Positions 55,256 through 64,000 of a stretch of DNA of 64,000 nucleotides are shown in pieces. Under the pieces are notes generated by a model. The model was not told the DNA's origin. It worked only from the letters and a program-made list of their open reading frames with translations, and ran no database searches. Source of the DNA: Novosphingobium terrae (GTDB lineage: Bacteria; Pseudomonadota; Alphaproteobacteria; Sphingomonadales; Sphingomonadaceae). The first letter of the stretch is position 1. The number at the start of each line of letters is the position of its first letter. The stretch is taken from positions 4,100,844 through 4,164,843 of the forward strand of contig NZ_JABVZR010000001.1 of assembly GCF_017163935.1 (NCBI RefSeq), written 5' to 3'. The translations under genes and the position numbers were made by a program.

Positions 55256-55504
55256 GGGCCAAGGGTTTCCTGTGTTGGGCAGCTGATGTCCGGAACGCCT
55301 TCAGGGCGCTGTGCCCTACCGGCTGCATCTCCCCATGTGTCCCTTGTTCAGCGCCGGTTCAATGGCTTCGCGCGAAGCGCCATTGCGATATGGGGCAAGG
55401 GCGCCTAAGGCTGGCCCTGCCTACAGGATCGATCCGGGCGCTGGCAATGGGGAGCGAGGTCGCTCCACCGGGCCAGTCGGGGACAGTTGGAGCAATATAA
55501 GGCA

Positions 55505-56023
55505 ATGCGGGTCAAATCAGCTGGGCGGGTCAAGACCAAGACGGTGGGACTGGTGATGGGCGCCGTGGCGCTGAGCCTGCTCGCAAGCGGTTGCACTGCC
55601 ATCCGCGATCATCGCGGCTATCTGGTGGATACGGCGCTGGTCGATTCGGTGATGGTGGGGATCGATAACCGCCAGTCGGTCGAGCATACGCTGGGCCGCC
55701 CGACCTTCGTTTCGCAGTATGGCAAGGAAGCCTGGTACTACGTGTCGATCGACACCAAGCAGACCGCCTTCCACCGCCCGCGCACCACGGCTGAAACCAT
55801 TCTGCGCGTCAGCTTCGATCCGCAGGGCAATGTGGCCCGCCTCGATCGCGCCGGGACCGAGAAGGTCGTCCGCCTCAATCCCGATGGCACCTACACCCCC
55901 ACGCTGGGCAAGAAGCGCAGCTTCTTCGAGGATCTGTTCGGCAACATCGGCACCGTGGGCACCGGCATGGGCGGCGGTGGCGGCCCTGGCGCCGGCGGCG
56001 GTGGTGGCCCCGGCGGCACCTGA
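55505..56023 (+). CDS. bamE: Outer-membrane assembly lipoprotein BamE
   Basis: SmpA/OmlA-type lipoprotein of the BAM complex that inserts outer-membrane proteins, 172 residues from the ATG at 55505 (MRVKSAGRVKTKTVG). The lipobox is LASGC at about 24-28. The BamE domain has VMVGIDNRQSVEHTLGRPTFVSQYGKEAWYYVS. A Gly-rich tail (GMGGGGGPGAGGGGGPGG, about 150-170) is longer than in enterobacterial BamE and looks unfolded. Confidence 0.9.
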   Translation: MRVKSAGRVKTKTVGLVMGAVALSLLASGCTAIRDHRGYLVDTALVDSVMVGIDNRQSVEHTLGRPTFVSQYGKEAWYYVSIDTKQTAFHRPRTTAETILRVSFDPQGNVARLDRAGTEKVVRLNPDGTYTPTLGKKRSFFEDLFGNIGTVGTGMGGGGGPGAGGGGGPGGT

Positions 56024-56083
56024 TTTTATTGAGGCATAAGAGGTGGTCTGGACAATTGCGGACGGGCCACCATATGCCTTTCC

Positions 56084-56644
56084 ATGGATATGACAAAAGC
56101 TGGCCACGGGCTGATCCAGTGGCATGGCACCACCATCGTCGGCGTGAAGAAGGGCGGCAAGACCGTCATCGCGGGCGATGGCCAGGTGTCGATGGGCAAC
56201 ACGGTGATGAAGCCCAATGCGCGCAAGGTGCGCCGGATTGGCGATGGCAAGGTCATCGCCGGTTTTGCGGGCGCCACCGCTGACGCTTTCACCCTTTTCG
56301 AACGCCTTGAACGCAAGCTGGAAGCGCATCGCGGCCAGTTGATGCGCGCTGCCGTCGAACTCGCCAAGGACTGGCGCACCGACAAATACCTGCGCAACCT
56401 CGAAGCGCTGATGATCGTGGCTGACGAGGAAACCATGCTGGTGCTGACCGGCAATGGCGATGTGCTGGAGCCCGAAGGCGGGATCACCGCCATTGGCTCG
56501 GGTGGCAATTACGCTTTGGCCGCCGCGCGCGCCGTCTCCGATTACGAGGAAGATGCCGAGAAGATCGCCCGCCGCGCCATGGCCGTGGCCGCCGAGATCT
56601 GCGTCTTCACCAACGACCGTGTCACGGTCGAAACGATTGGTTGA
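56084..56644 (+). CDS. hslV: ATP-dependent protease subunit HslV
   Basis: Proteasome-like peptidase of the HslVU (ClpQY) complex, 186 residues. A short propeptide (about 1-15, [15 protein letters not shown]) precedes the active-site threonine of [23 protein letters not shown]. Other family features are [27 protein letters not shown] and the [17 protein letters not shown] stretch. It is cytoplasmic. The stop overlaps the hslU start region, where the TTG at 56641 or ATG at 56650 may be used. Confidence 0.96.
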   Translation: MDMTKAGHGLIQWHGTTIVGVKKGGKTVIAGDGQVSMGNTVMKPNARKVRRIGDGKVIAGFAGATADAFTLFERLERKLEAHRGQLMRAAVELAKDWRTDKYLRNLEALMIVADEETMLVLTGNGDVLEPEGGITAIGSGGNYALAAARAVSDYEEDAEKIARRAMAVAAEICVFTNDRVTVETIG

Positions 56645-56649
56645 ACCCC

Positions 56650-57951
56650 ATGAATGACAGTCTGACTCCCAAGACGATCGTCCGCGCGCTGGACGAACAC
56701 ATCATCGGCCAGCAGGACGCCAAGCGCGCTGTGGCCGTGGCTCTGCGCAATCGCTGGCGTCGCCAGCACCTCTCCGCCGATCTGCGTGATGAGGTTTCAC
56801 CCAAGAACATCCTGATGATCGGGCCGACGGGTTGCGGCAAGACCGAGATCAGCCGCCGTCTGGCCCGTCTGGCCGATGCGCCTTTCGTGAAGGTGGAGGC
56901 CACCAAGTTCACCGAGGTTGGCTATGTTGGCCGTGATGTCGAGCAGATCGGCCGCGATCTGGCCGAGGAAGCGATTCGCCTGGAAAAGGCCCGCCGCCGT
57001 GAGGCCGTGCGCGAAGCCGCCAGCAAGGCCGCGATGGAGCGCCTGCTGAAGGTGCTGGTCGGCGACAATGCCAGCGAGGCCACCCGCGAAAGCTTCCGCC
57101 AGCGCATTGAGGAAGGTGCGATGGCCGATGTCGAGGTCGAGATCGAGGTGGAGGATTCCCCCGCTGCCCCGATGGAGATCCCCGGCATGGGTGGCGGCAT
57201 CGGCATGATCAACCTCTCGGACATGATGGGCAAGGCGTTGGGCCAGAAGCCCACCAAGCGCCGCAAGCTGCGCGTGGCCGATGCCTGGGAAAAGCTGCTC
57301 GACGAGGAAGCCGAGAAGCGGATGGATCAGGATGATGTGGCGCGCGTGGCTCTGGCCAATGCTGAGTCGAACGGCATCGTCTTCATCGATGAGATCGACA
57401 AGATCGCCGTCAGCGATGTGCGTGGTGGTTCGGTCAGCCGTGAAGGCGTGCAGCGCGACCTGCTGCCGCTGATCGAGGGCACCACCATCGCCACCAAATA
57501 CGGGCCGATGAAGACCGACCATGTGCTCTTCATCGCCAGCGGTGCGTTCCATGTGGCCAAGCCCAGCGACATGCTGCCCGAGCTTCAGGGCCGTCTGCCG
57601 ATTCGTGTCGAGCTGAAGGCGTTGAGCGAGGATGACTTCGTGCGCATCCTTTCGGAGACGCGGGCGAATCTGGTGGCGCAGTATCGCGCGCTGATGGGTA
57701 CCGAGCAGGTCTCGCTGGATTTCACCCCCGAGGCCATCCGCGCCATCGCCCGCATCGCCGCTCAGGTGAATGAGGCGGTGGAGAACATCGGTGCCCGCCG
57801 TCTGCAGACGGTGATGGAGAAGCTTCTGGAGGAATTGTCCTTCGAGGCCGAGGATCGCCGGGGCGAGACCATCGTGATCGATGAGGCCTATGTCTCGCAG
57901 AAGCTGGAAGGGCTGGCGCAGGATACGGATCTGTCGAAGTATATCCTTTGA
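56650..57951 (+). CDS. hslU: HslU AAA+ unfoldase
   Basis: ATPase partner that unfolds substrates for HslV, 433 residues. The ATG at 56650 ([20 protein letters not shown]) matches the family start; a TTG at 56641 adds three residues and overlaps the hslV stop. Walker A is [15 protein letters not shown], the pore motif is [12 protein letters not shown], and Walker B is [11 protein letters not shown]. The I-domain (about 110-230) contains a Met/Gly-rich loop. The C-terminal YIL end docks into HslV. Repeat copy 9 starts 13 bp after the stop. Confidence 0.96.
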   Translation: MNDSLTPKTIVRALDEHIIGQQDAKRAVAVALRNRWRRQHLSADLRDEVSPKNILMIGPTGCGKTEISRRLARLADAPFVKVEATKFTEVGYVGRDVEQIGRDLAEEAIRLEKARRREAVREAASKAAMERLLKVLVGDNASEATRESFRQRIEEGAMADVEVEIEVEDSPAAPMEIPGMGGGIGMINLSDMMGKALGQKPTKRRKLRVADAWEKLLDEEAEKRMDQDDVARVALANAESNGIVFIDEIDKIAVSDVRGGSVSREGVQRDLLPLIEGTTIATKYGPMKTDHVLFIASGAFHVAKPSDMLPELQGRLPIRVELKALSEDDFVRILSETRANLVAQYRALMGTEQVSLDFTPEAIRAIARIAAQVNEAVENIGARRLQTVMEKLLEELSFEAEDRRGETIVIDEAYVSQKLEGLAQDTDLSKYIL

Positions 57952-57964
57952 AGAAAAGGGAAAG

Positions 57965-58266
57965 TGCGAGGGTGGAGTCTTTGTTGGTCGCATTCCTCAA
58001 GAGGAATGCTCCGGGCCCTCGCGCTCCCATGAATGTCTGCGTTGCGCATCGGGTTCGGCCTTAGGGCTAACGTCGCTGCGCCGCAGGCTTAAAGGATAAG
58101 AGGGGCGCCGGGGCTTATTGCCTGCGGCGCCTTTTCGTTGCGCTGGTGGAGAGTTTCCGCACTAGGATCGGGCGCCACTGCCTTGGCGTCGGAAGACGTT
58201 ATGGGAGCGCGAGGGCCCGGAGCATCTCTCTTGAGAGATGCGACCCACAAAGACTCCCCCCTCGCA
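57965..58266 (-). repeat. Modular hairpin-ended intergenic repeat, copy 9
   Basis: The largest copy (302 bp), in reverse orientation, 13 bp after hslU. Both ends are the long hairpin type: left stem GCATTCCTC/GAGGAATGC, right stem GCATCTCTC/GAGAGATGC, each near the TTTGTTGGTCGCAT block or its complement. In between lie GCCGAACCC, GCGCCGCAGGC, GCCTGCGGCGCC, and CGTCGGAAGACG, all on the minus strand relative to copy 2. Confidence 0.88.
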
Positions 58267-58334
58267 TCTTCTCTTTCCCCTTCCTGCTGAATCGCTAGGA
58301 CTGGCGACTCCACAAAACAGAGGAGCCTACCGCC

Positions 58335-58526
58335 ATGTCCACCCCGCCCGATGGCAAGCCCGCCTACCGCCTGCTGACCGGCAAGGACGACCGCGCCTTT
58401 TGCGAGCGTGTGTCTGAAGCGCTGGCACAGGGATGGCAGCTTTATGGCTCCCCGGCGATCACCTGGGATGTGGAAGGCAGCTATGCCAAGGTGGCGCAGG
58501 CTGTCATCTGGCCCGATGCTATGTGA
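58335..58526 (+). CDS. DUF1737 protein
   Basis: A 63-residue protein (MSTPPDGKPAYRLLTGKDDR) with DUF1737-type sequence: FCERVSEALAQGWQLYGSPAITWD, then KVAQAVIWP. The Gly-Trp pattern is conserved in this small family. The function is unknown. The GAGGAG ribosome site precedes the ATG by about 10 bp. The next gene is 218 bp away, with a palindrome between. Confidence 0.85.
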   Translation: MSTPPDGKPAYRLLTGKDDRAFCERVSEALAQGWQLYGSPAITWDVEGSYAKVAQAVIWPDAM

Positions 58527-58549
58527 ATTTTATACCACAACCTTGCGCA

Positions 58550-58564
58550 GCAACATAATGTTGC
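58550..58564. promoter_or_regulatory. Palindrome upstream of the TorF porin
   Basis: GCAACATAATGTTGC is a perfect 7+1+7 dyad inside a longer TTGCG-rich symmetric region (about 58543-58571), 180 bp before the porin start. It could be an operator; no regulator can be named. Confidence 0.35.
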
Positions 58565-58744
58565 GTTGCGGAAATGGCACAGTAACATTCGAATATGGCG
58601 TGTCGGCCATGCTCGATGTTGTGCGCTGCAAACTGGACTGATAGCTCTTGGGCATCCGGAAGAACGGCTCCCGAACATCAAGGAGAGCCGGCGCCGGATG
58701 CGCAGGATGGAACCCGAATTCATAATAACGGAAAAGGGCTCCTT

Positions 58745-59542
58745 ATGAAGATCAAGTTTGCTTGTGCCGCTGCGGCCTTGGCTGTGGCTTTTGCCAGCAA
58801 TGTCGCTTTCGCTGACGATGCTCCGGCGCCTACTCCTGATTTCACCGTAACGGGCAGCGCGGCGATCGTTTCGCAGTATCGCTTCCGTGGTATTTCGCAG
58901 TCTGACAACAAGGTGACGGGGCAGGCCTCGATCACGCTGAGCCACAAGTCGGGCTTCTATGTCGCGGCCTGGGCGTCGGGCGCCAGCGCCGGCAATTCGA
59001 CCGTGAACATCGGCGGCAGCGAGATCGACGTTTACGGCGGCTACACCCACGCCATCGGCAAGACCGGCCTGACCTTTGACGGCGGCCTGTACGGCTATCT
59101 CTATCCCGGCAACGATCTGAACGAGTATTACGAACTCTATGGCTCGCTGACCAAGGCCTATGGCCCGATCACGGCCAAGGCGGGCCTGAACTGGGCGCCC
59201 AAGCAGAGCTACTTCACCTATTGGAACACCGCCACGAAGTACAACATGTATGAGTATTTCGAGCTGGGCCTCGCGGTGCCGAAGACGGCTTTCACCGTGC
59301 ATGCCCATGTTGGCCACACCGGCGGCGGCTTCAACTATGTGAAGGAATACCTCGATTACACGGCGGGCGTTTCCTACAAGTGGAAGAACCTGACGCTGGA
59401 TCTCTCGGCGGTGGGCACCAACATCGGCAAGTCGGATGCTTTCAAGGCGCCGCTGACCGATCAGACGGGCACCCCCAATCCGGATCAGACCTTCCGTGCC
59501 GCCAAGTCGGTGGCTGTGCTGTCGCTGACCGCCAGCTTCTGA
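58745..59542 (+). CDS. TorF-family putative outer-membrane porin
   Basis: A small outer-membrane beta-barrel of the TorF/TIGR02001 family, 265 residues from the ATG at 58745. The signal peptide ends FADD (about 24). The domain reads FTVTGSAAIVSQYRFRGISQSD, which is diagnostic, and the barrel continues with alternating strands to the terminal Phe in AVLSLTASF. The substrate is unknown. Codon use is clean, and an own terminator follows. Confidence 0.9.
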   Translation: MKIKFACAAAALAVAFASNVAFADDAPAPTPDFTVTGSAAIVSQYRFRGISQSDNKVTGQASITLSHKSGFYVAAWASGASAGNSTVNIGGSEIDVYGGYTHAIGKTGLTFDGGLYGYLYPGNDLNEYYELYGSLTKAYGPITAKAGLNWAPKQSYFTYWNTATKYNMYEYFELGLAVPKTAFTVHAHVGHTGGGFNYVKEYLDYTAGVSYKWKNLTLDLSAVGTNIGKSDAFKAPLTDQTGTPNPDQTFRAAKSVAVLSLTASF

Positions 59543-59594
59543 TGAGGATCTGAGGCACTTCGCTCCCGGAAGTGCTGCTCGGGGGCCATGACCG

Positions 59595-59625
59595 GGGCCG
59601 GAAAGCATCCTGTGCTTTCCGGCCC
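59595..59625. terminator. Terminator after the TorF porin
   Basis: GGGCCGGAAAGCA and TGCTTTCCGGCCC form a perfect 13-bp stem around TCCTG, followed by TTTCCTTT. It lies 7 bp from the stop of the convergent exporter gene, so it may stop both. Confidence 0.85.
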
Positions 59626-59631
59626 TTTCCT

Positions 59632-61458
59632 TTATTCGGCGGCCTGCTTCAGCTGCTCCATCTCATGGGCCTGGCGGGCCCACATTTCGGCATAGAGTCC
59701 ATCGTGGCGCAGCAGCTGGGTGTGGGTGCCGCTTTCCACCATGCGGCCATCAGCCAGCACGAAAATGCGGTCGGCATCGGCGATGGTGGAGAGGCGGTGG
59801 GCGATCGACAGGCTGGTGCGCTTGGCCGAGAGATCGCGCAGGGTGGAGAGAATCTCCTGCTCGGTGCGGGTGTCGAGCGCGCTGGTGGCTTCGTCCAGCA
59901 GCAGGATCGGCGGGTTTTTCAGCAGGGTGCGCGCGATGGCGACGCGCTGCTTCTCGCCGCCTGAGAGTTTCAGTCCGCGTTCGCCCACTTCGGTGTCGAA
60001 ACGCTTGGGCAGGCGGTCGATCAGCGGCATCAGCGCGGCGGCGCGGGCGGCTTCGTGGACTTCGGCCTCGCTGGCGCCGTCGCGGCCATAAGCGATATTG
60101 TAGCCCAGCGTGTCGTTGAACAGCACCGAATCCTGCGGGACGATGCCCAGATGGGCGCGCAGCGAGGCCTGAGTCACCTGCGCGATATCCTGCCCGTCGA
60201 TCAGGATGCGGCCCTGCCATGGGTCATAGAAGCGGAAGATCAGCCGCGCGATGGTGCTTTTGCCCGCGCCGGAGGGGCCGACCAGCGCGATATGCTGCCC
60301 GGCGGGCACCTCGAAGGAGAGGCCGTGCAGGATGGTGCGGTCTTTTTCGTAACCGAAGACCACATTGTCGAAGACCACGCCGGGGCGCTGCACCAGCAGG
60401 GCAGGGGCGCCGGGGGCGTCGGCCACCTCGACCGGCGTGTCAATCAGGGCGAACATGCTCGACATGTCGATCAGCCCCTGGCGGATGGTGCGATAGACCA
60501 TCCCCAGCATGTCGAGCGGGCGGAAGAGCTGCACCAGATAGGTGTTGACGAAAACCATGTCGCCCACGGTGAAGCGGCCATGCGCCCAGCCCCACACCGT
60601 ATAGCCCATGGCACCCGCCATCAGCAGGTTGATGATCGCCCCCTGCACGATGTTGAGCAGGCCCAGCGAGTTTTCCGAGGCCACTGCCGCCTTGGCATAG
60701 GCGCGCGCCGACTGGCCATAGCGGTGCAGCTCGCGCTGTTCGGCGCCGAAGTATTTCACCGTCTCGTAATTCAGCAGAGAATCGACGGCGCGGGCCAGCG
60801 CCTGCCCGTCGAGCCGGTTCATCGTGGCGCGCAGATGGGTGCGCCATTCGGTGATCCAGCGCGTGGCGACGACATAGGCCGCAATCGCCAGCGCGGTGGA
60901 GAGCACCAGACCCCACCCGAAATGCAGGTAGAAGATCAAGGCCACCGCTGCCAGCTCCAGCACCGTGGGGGCGATGTTGAACAGCAGGAAATAGAGCATG
61001 TTGTCGATGCTCTTGGTGCCGCGTTCGATCACCTTGGTCACCTCGCCGGTGCGGCGGGCGAGGTGGAAGCGCAGCGAGAGATTGTGCAGCCGCTGGAACA
61101 CATCTTCGGCCAGGGCGCGGGTGGCTTCCTGGCCGACGCGCTCGAAGATGATGTTGCGCAGATTGTCGAAGCCGGTGCTGGCAAAGCGACCCAGCGCATA
61201 GGCCATCACCAGCACGAAGGCGGCGGTGAAGGCATTGGGGCCCTGCGCGGGGCGCGTCATCAGATCGACCGCCTGCTTATAGGCATAGGGCAGGGCGAGG
61301 GTGATCGCCTTGGCTGCCAGAATCATCACGCAGGCGCCAAGGATGCGCAGGCGCAGCCCGGGCTGATCGCGTGGCCACAGATAGGGCAGGAAGCGACGCA
61401 AGGTCGCCCAGCCATCATGGCGAATCGGGGCAGTGGAGGTGTGGGTTTCTGGCGGCAT
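59632..61458 (-). CDS. Atm1-type ABC exporter
   Basis: Half-size ABC transporter, 608 residues, with membrane domain first (about 35-330, six segments) and ATPase domain second (about 370-590). The sequence is closely similar in layout to the ABCB7/HMT1/ATM1 group, whose bacterial example NaAtm1 from Novosphingobium exports glutathione-linked compounds and metals. Walker A is GPSGAGKST, the signature is LSGGEKQRVAIARTLL, and Walker B is ILLLDEATSALD. The N-terminal WPRDQPGLRLRI is typical. A role in sulfur or metal handling related to Fe-S cells is an inference. Confidence 0.9.
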   Translation of the reverse strand: MPPETHTSTAPIRHDGWATLRRFLPYLWPRDQPGLRLRILGACVMILAAKAITLALPYAYKQAVDLMTRPAQGPNAFTAAFVLVMAYALGRFASTGFDNLRNIIFERVGQEATRALAEDVFQRLHNLSLRFHLARRTGEVTKVIERGTKSIDNMLYFLLFNIAPTVLELAAVALIFYLHFGWGLVLSTALAIAAYVVATRWITEWRTHLRATMNRLDGQALARAVDSLLNYETVKYFGAEQRELHRYGQSARAYAKAAVASENSLGLLNIVQGAIINLLMAGAMGYTVWGWAHGRFTVGDMVFVNTYLVQLFRPLDMLGMVYRTIRQGLIDMSSMFALIDTPVEVADAPGAPALLVQRPGVVFDNVVFGYEKDRTILHGLSFEVPAGQHIALVGPSGAGKSTIARLIFRFYDPWQGRILIDGQDIAQVTQASLRAHLGIVPQDSVLFNDTLGYNIAYGRDGASEAEVHEAARAAALMPLIDRLPKRFDTEVGERGLKLSGGEKQRVAIARTLLKNPPILLLDEATSALDTRTEQEILSTLRDLSAKRTSLSIAHRLSTIADADRIFVLADGRMVESGTHTQLLRHDGLYAEMWARQAHEMEQLKQAAE

Positions 61459-61490
61459 AGGGCTTCATGTAGGGGCGCCGGGGCCAAACA

Positions 61491-61524
61491 AAAACCCCGG
61501 CCACCTGCGAAAGGCCGGGGTTTC
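61491..61524. terminator. Terminator between the protease and ABC genes
   Basis: ACCCCGGCC and GGCCGGGGT form a 9-bp stem with a 10-base loop, flanked by A-run and T-run. On the minus strand it lies 43 bp after the protease stop. Confidence 0.8.
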
Positions 61525-61566
61525 TGCCGCAAGGTCCTTTTGGCGCCCGTGTCTTCAGCTCATGCG

Positions 61567-62505
61567 CTAGCTGTCGACATCGAACAGGATCTTGCGTTGC
61601 GGGAAGTCGATGGCCACGCGCCCGAAGCCGCGCAATTCATGCATGCCCAGCAGCAGGGCGGGGCGTTTGGTCAGCTTGAGCGCATCGAAAGCGGGGGAAT
61701 CGACGAAGGCGATCTCCACCTGACTCATCTGGATGCGGCCGATGCGCAGATGGGTGGCCACGCCCAGCTCGGCGGCAATGGTCTGGCCGGTGACGCTGCT
61801 CAGCGTGACGGCGCTGCCCGGGTGCGCCGCCAGGGCTTTCTGCAGGGCGCGGTTGCCCACCGCGGCATCGGCGCCGGTGTCGATGATGATGTCGGTGTCG
61901 ATGCCGTCGATGACGGCATGGCTCATCACCAGCTGGCCGCCCCGCCTGCGGGCCGAGACCACGATCTCATAGCCGTCATTGGGCTGAGGCTTGGCCGAAT
62001 CCTCGATCGCCATGCGCTTGCCGCGGAAATCGAGCAGAATGCGTCGGTCTTTCAGCCCGTCGATGCCGACGATGCCTTGTGTTTCCATGGTGGTGTCTGG
62101 AAAAACCGGCACGGTGATCGTGTCGACGGTGCGCTTGCCCAGCTGCATGCCGGTGACCAGCACCGTGTTGACCATCTCCGATCCGGCGAGCCCCGTCACC
62201 CGCAGCGGAGTGCCCGCCGCGAAGCCGAGCCGCGTCGCCAGTCCGCTCGACAGCACCGAGCGTTGCGCGCCGGTGTCGATCAGGAAGTCGAAGGTGCCGT
62301 GGCCGGCGATGGTGATCGGCATGGTCATGCGGTCAAAGCGATCTCTGGCCAGCGTTATGCTGTCGGTGCTGCTGGGGGTCTGCGATGACAGGCCCGGTTG
62401 CGTGACGTCGGCACGCACAGGTAGATCTCCCGCGACGGCGTAACCTGCCGCGGTGCTTGCCAGGGATGCAATGCCCAACGCCAGGGCGGCTGAAAGCGTG
62501 CCCAT
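61567..62505 (-). CDS. Tandem retropepsin-like aspartic protease, exported
   Basis: A 312-residue protein with a signal peptide (about 1-25, ending AVAG). Two retropepsin-type active motifs lie in one chain: FLIDTGAQRS with D77, and IIIDTGADAAVG with D209. Each is followed by a hydrophobic flap/closing strand (QGIVGIDGL, LLLGMHELR). Retroviral proteases need two copies to form one site, so this protein may be self-sufficient as a pseudo-dimer. It probably acts in the periplasm; the substrate is unknown. A similar layout is found in other alphaproteobacteria. Confidence 0.8.
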   Translation of the reverse strand: MGTLSAALALGIASLASTAAGYAVAGDLPVRADVTQPGLSSQTPSSTDSITLARDRFDRMTMPITIAGHGTFDFLIDTGAQRSVLSSGLATRLGFAAGTPLRVTGLAGSEMVNTVLVTGMQLGKRTVDTITVPVFPDTTMETQGIVGIDGLKDRRILLDFRGKRMAIEDSAKPQPNDGYEIVVSARRRGGQLVMSHAVIDGIDTDIIIDTGADAAVGNRALQKALAAHPGSAVTLSSVTGQTIAAELGVATHLRIGRIQMSQVEIAFVDSPAFDALKLTKRPALLLGMHELRGFGRVAIDFPQRKILFDVDS

Positions 62506-62648
62506 GGCTATCCTCTCCTTGAATGCGGCTACTTACCGCCTAGCGGGAGAGGATACACGATTTCCACGGGTTTGAACATGGTGTGTTTGACGCAGATCGG
62601 CCTGATGGTGCCGCAACCCTGACGGCCTGTCTTAGGCTCTGGATTCGG

Positions 62649-63650
62649 TCAGGATTTGATCAGGGCGAGGGCGAGCCTGGCTGCTCGCCAGGGGGAGCCG
62701 AAGCGAATCAGCCGTGCCACGGTGCGCCACATGCCATGATGATCACCGCCATCGGCCAGATAGCGCAGAATCAGGTCGAAGCCTTCCTCGCGCAGGCTCT
62801 GCAGCGAATAGAGCACGCCATGGGCGACCTTGCCGCGCACGAACTGGGGCAAGCCCTGGGCGCCGAAGACCTGATCCAGATCGTCAATCTCGGGAAGCGT
62901 TTCGAGATGCTCGGTGGGATCGGGGCGCCCGGCCTTGCGGGCCTGATAGGCCAGCTTGGCAATGGCCGCGCCGATCTGCTGGTGCGTGGCATGGCGGCTG
63001 GAGACCTGATCGGGGTAATGGCGATAGCGGATCAGCCGCTCGGGCAGGTTGGCGATGCGGGTGACAGCAGCGAGGCGCAGCCACAGGTCGAGATCCTCAC
63101 AATGCTGGAAGGCCGCATGATAGCCGCCGACCGACAGCGCCACATCGCGGCGATACATCACGGCAGGGTGGCACAGCAAAGGGCCGCCATCCTCGATGGC
63201 CTGCAGAAAGGCCTCATGGGTGACGGGGTGGCCGGACATGCAGAGCGGCCACATGGCGCCGGTGTCGTCCATCTCCTCGGTCCAGCAGCCGACGACGCCA
63301 TGGTCCGGATTCTGCTGGAGGAAGGCATATTGCCGGGCGAAGCGTTCGGGCAGCGAGATGTCGTCAGCATCCATACGGGCGACGATCGGCGCGCGGGCTT
63401 CGGCCAGCAGCTGGTTGAGGCTGACGATCAGCCCCTTGTTGGCACGGAAGATCGGACGGATGCGCGCATCCTGGGCGGCATAGGTTTCGATGATGGCGCG
63501 CGAGCCGTCCTTGGAGCCGTCATCCAGGATCAGGAATTCGAAGTCGGTGAAGCTCTGCGTCAGGATGCTCTCGATGGCGGGCGCCAGGAATCGCTCTCCA
63601 TTGTAAACGCTGAGCGCGACACTGATGGCGGGAATGCGACCGTCGTTCAT
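62649..63650 (-). CDS. Family 2 glycosyltransferase
   Basis: A cytoplasmic or membrane-associated GT-A glycosyltransferase, 333 residues from the ATG at 63650 (MNDGRIPAISVALSVYNGE). The nucleotide-binding start reads VALSVYNGERFLAPAIESI, followed by FLILDDGSKDGSR, and the DxD motif is D94-A-D96 in ARMDADDISLPERF. The acceptor-side region has HCEDLDLWLRLAAV. It is likely involved in polysaccharide or glycolipid assembly. There are no other glycan genes in the window, and the frame is open much further upstream (to 63893), but the conserved start supports 63650. Confidence 0.9.
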   Translation of the reverse strand: MNDGRIPAISVALSVYNGERFLAPAIESILTQSFTDFEFLILDDGSKDGSRAIIETYAAQDARIRPIFRANKGLIVSLNQLLAEARAPIVARMDADDISLPERFARQYAFLQQNPDHGVVGCWTEEMDDTGAMWPLCMSGHPVTHEAFLQAIEDGGPLLCHPAVMYRRDVALSVGGYHAAFQHCEDLDLWLRLAAVTRIANLPERLIRYRHYPDQVSSRHATHQQIGAAIAKLAYQARKAGRPDPTEHLETLPEIDDLDQVFGAQGLPQFVRGKVAHGVLYSLQSLREEGFDLILRYLADGGDHHGMWRTVARLIRFGSPWRAARLALALIKS

Positions 63651-63855
63651 GGAATATGCGTCCGTGAGAGCCCGCCTTTGCAGGCATTCTGCCGGGAAAT
63701 CCGATAGAAGGGGCGGGTAAAGAAAGCGTGTGAGCCTTATGGGGTGGTTGGGGGGCTTGCGGGAAGGGGGAAAGGGTAAGGATGTGTAAATTATCGGGAA
63801 TATGACAGGCAAACAGCGATTTGCGAGGAAGCGCAACAAAATTGCAAAATTGCGG

Positions 63856-64000
63856 TTGACCGACTCGAAAGCCGCCCATATATGCCGCTCCACCGAAGCG
63901 GTGCTGACGCTGAAACGCTGATTTAGCTCGCTTTAGTCGCCAAACAGATGAGTTGATCCGAAGCTGGATTTTCCAGTTGAAGGTTAGTCGCTGATTGGTT
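63856..64000 (+). promoter_or_regulatory. Strong sigma-70-like promoter and leader, possibly of an rRNA operon
   Basis: TTGACC (63856-63861) and TATATG (63879-63884) are spaced 17 bases apart, a near-ideal promoter. The region downstream is not coding in any frame, contains a hairpin CACCG-AAG-CGGTG (63891-63903) and many T/G-rich segments such as CTCGCTTTAGTCGCC. This resembles leaders seen upstream of 16S rRNA genes in sphingomonads, but the rRNA itself would begin beyond the edge. The 200 bp to the left (63651-63855) hold nothing else I can support. Confidence 0.45.

Overview
This 64 kb window is high-GC, gene-dense chromosomal DNA from an alphaproteobacterium. The gene content points to Sphingomonadales, most likely Novosphingobium or a close relative. 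This placement is an inference from several markers seen together: COQ9, a CBP3-type ubiquinol-cytochrome c chaperone, MmcB, DUF1134 (EipA-like), DUF2093, DUF1289, a short SufD, a very large TonB-dependent receptor, a TorF-type porin and an Atm1-type ABC exporter. I see no prophage, transposase, integrase or CRISPR array.

Layout from left to right. The window opens inside an acyl-CoA synthetase gene, followed by pyrD. An eight-gene suf operon (2095-8143) then makes Fe-S clusters: Rrf2-type regulator, sufB, sufC, an unrecognised small secreted protein, sufD, sufS, sufT and sufA, nearly all with overlapping stop and start codons. Next come a lipoprotein, a PfkB-family sugar/nucleoside kinase, purD and xseA (divergent, sharing one CATG), DUF2093 plus an M23 peptidase, the TonB receptor, rpmB, tadA, nadC, a LytS/LytTR two-component pair, a DsbA-like protein, an M48 protease, a PAS-domain protein, a sterol-desaturase-like hydroxylase and mmcB.

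Positions 29125-39421 form a phosphate island: an OprP/OprO-like porin, phoU, pstB, pstA, pstC, pstS, ppk2 and (after a CorA/ZntB-like channel) a PiT transporter. Four sites resembling Pho boxes precede the porin, pstS, ppk2 and the PiT gene, which suggests co-regulation by PhoB although phoB/phoR are not in the window. Then follow an MFS exporter, a secreted beta-helix protein, tRNA-Ser(GCT), the DUF1134 gene, an aromatic/aspartate aminotransferase, ribD-ribE, a run of SCO, YcgN and YgjP-type genes, ankyrin-coq9, feoA-feoB, ssb, DUF177, CBP3, bamE, hslV-hslU, a TorF porin, an Atm1-type exporter, a tandem retropepsin-like protease and a family 2 glycosyltransferase. The last 150 bases look like a strong promoter and leader, possibly of an rRNA operon lying beyond the window.

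The most unusual structure is a family of nine modular intergenic repeats (about 210-300 bp each). They share a 13-bp terminal inverted repeat and end in hairpins. They sit almost always within a few to about 30 bp of a stop codon, never inside a gene. The stem arms of their end hairpins vary between copies but keep base pairing, which argues for selection on a folded structure. They probably act as bidirectional terminators or 3'-end elements that spread through the genome. I do not recognise this family by name.
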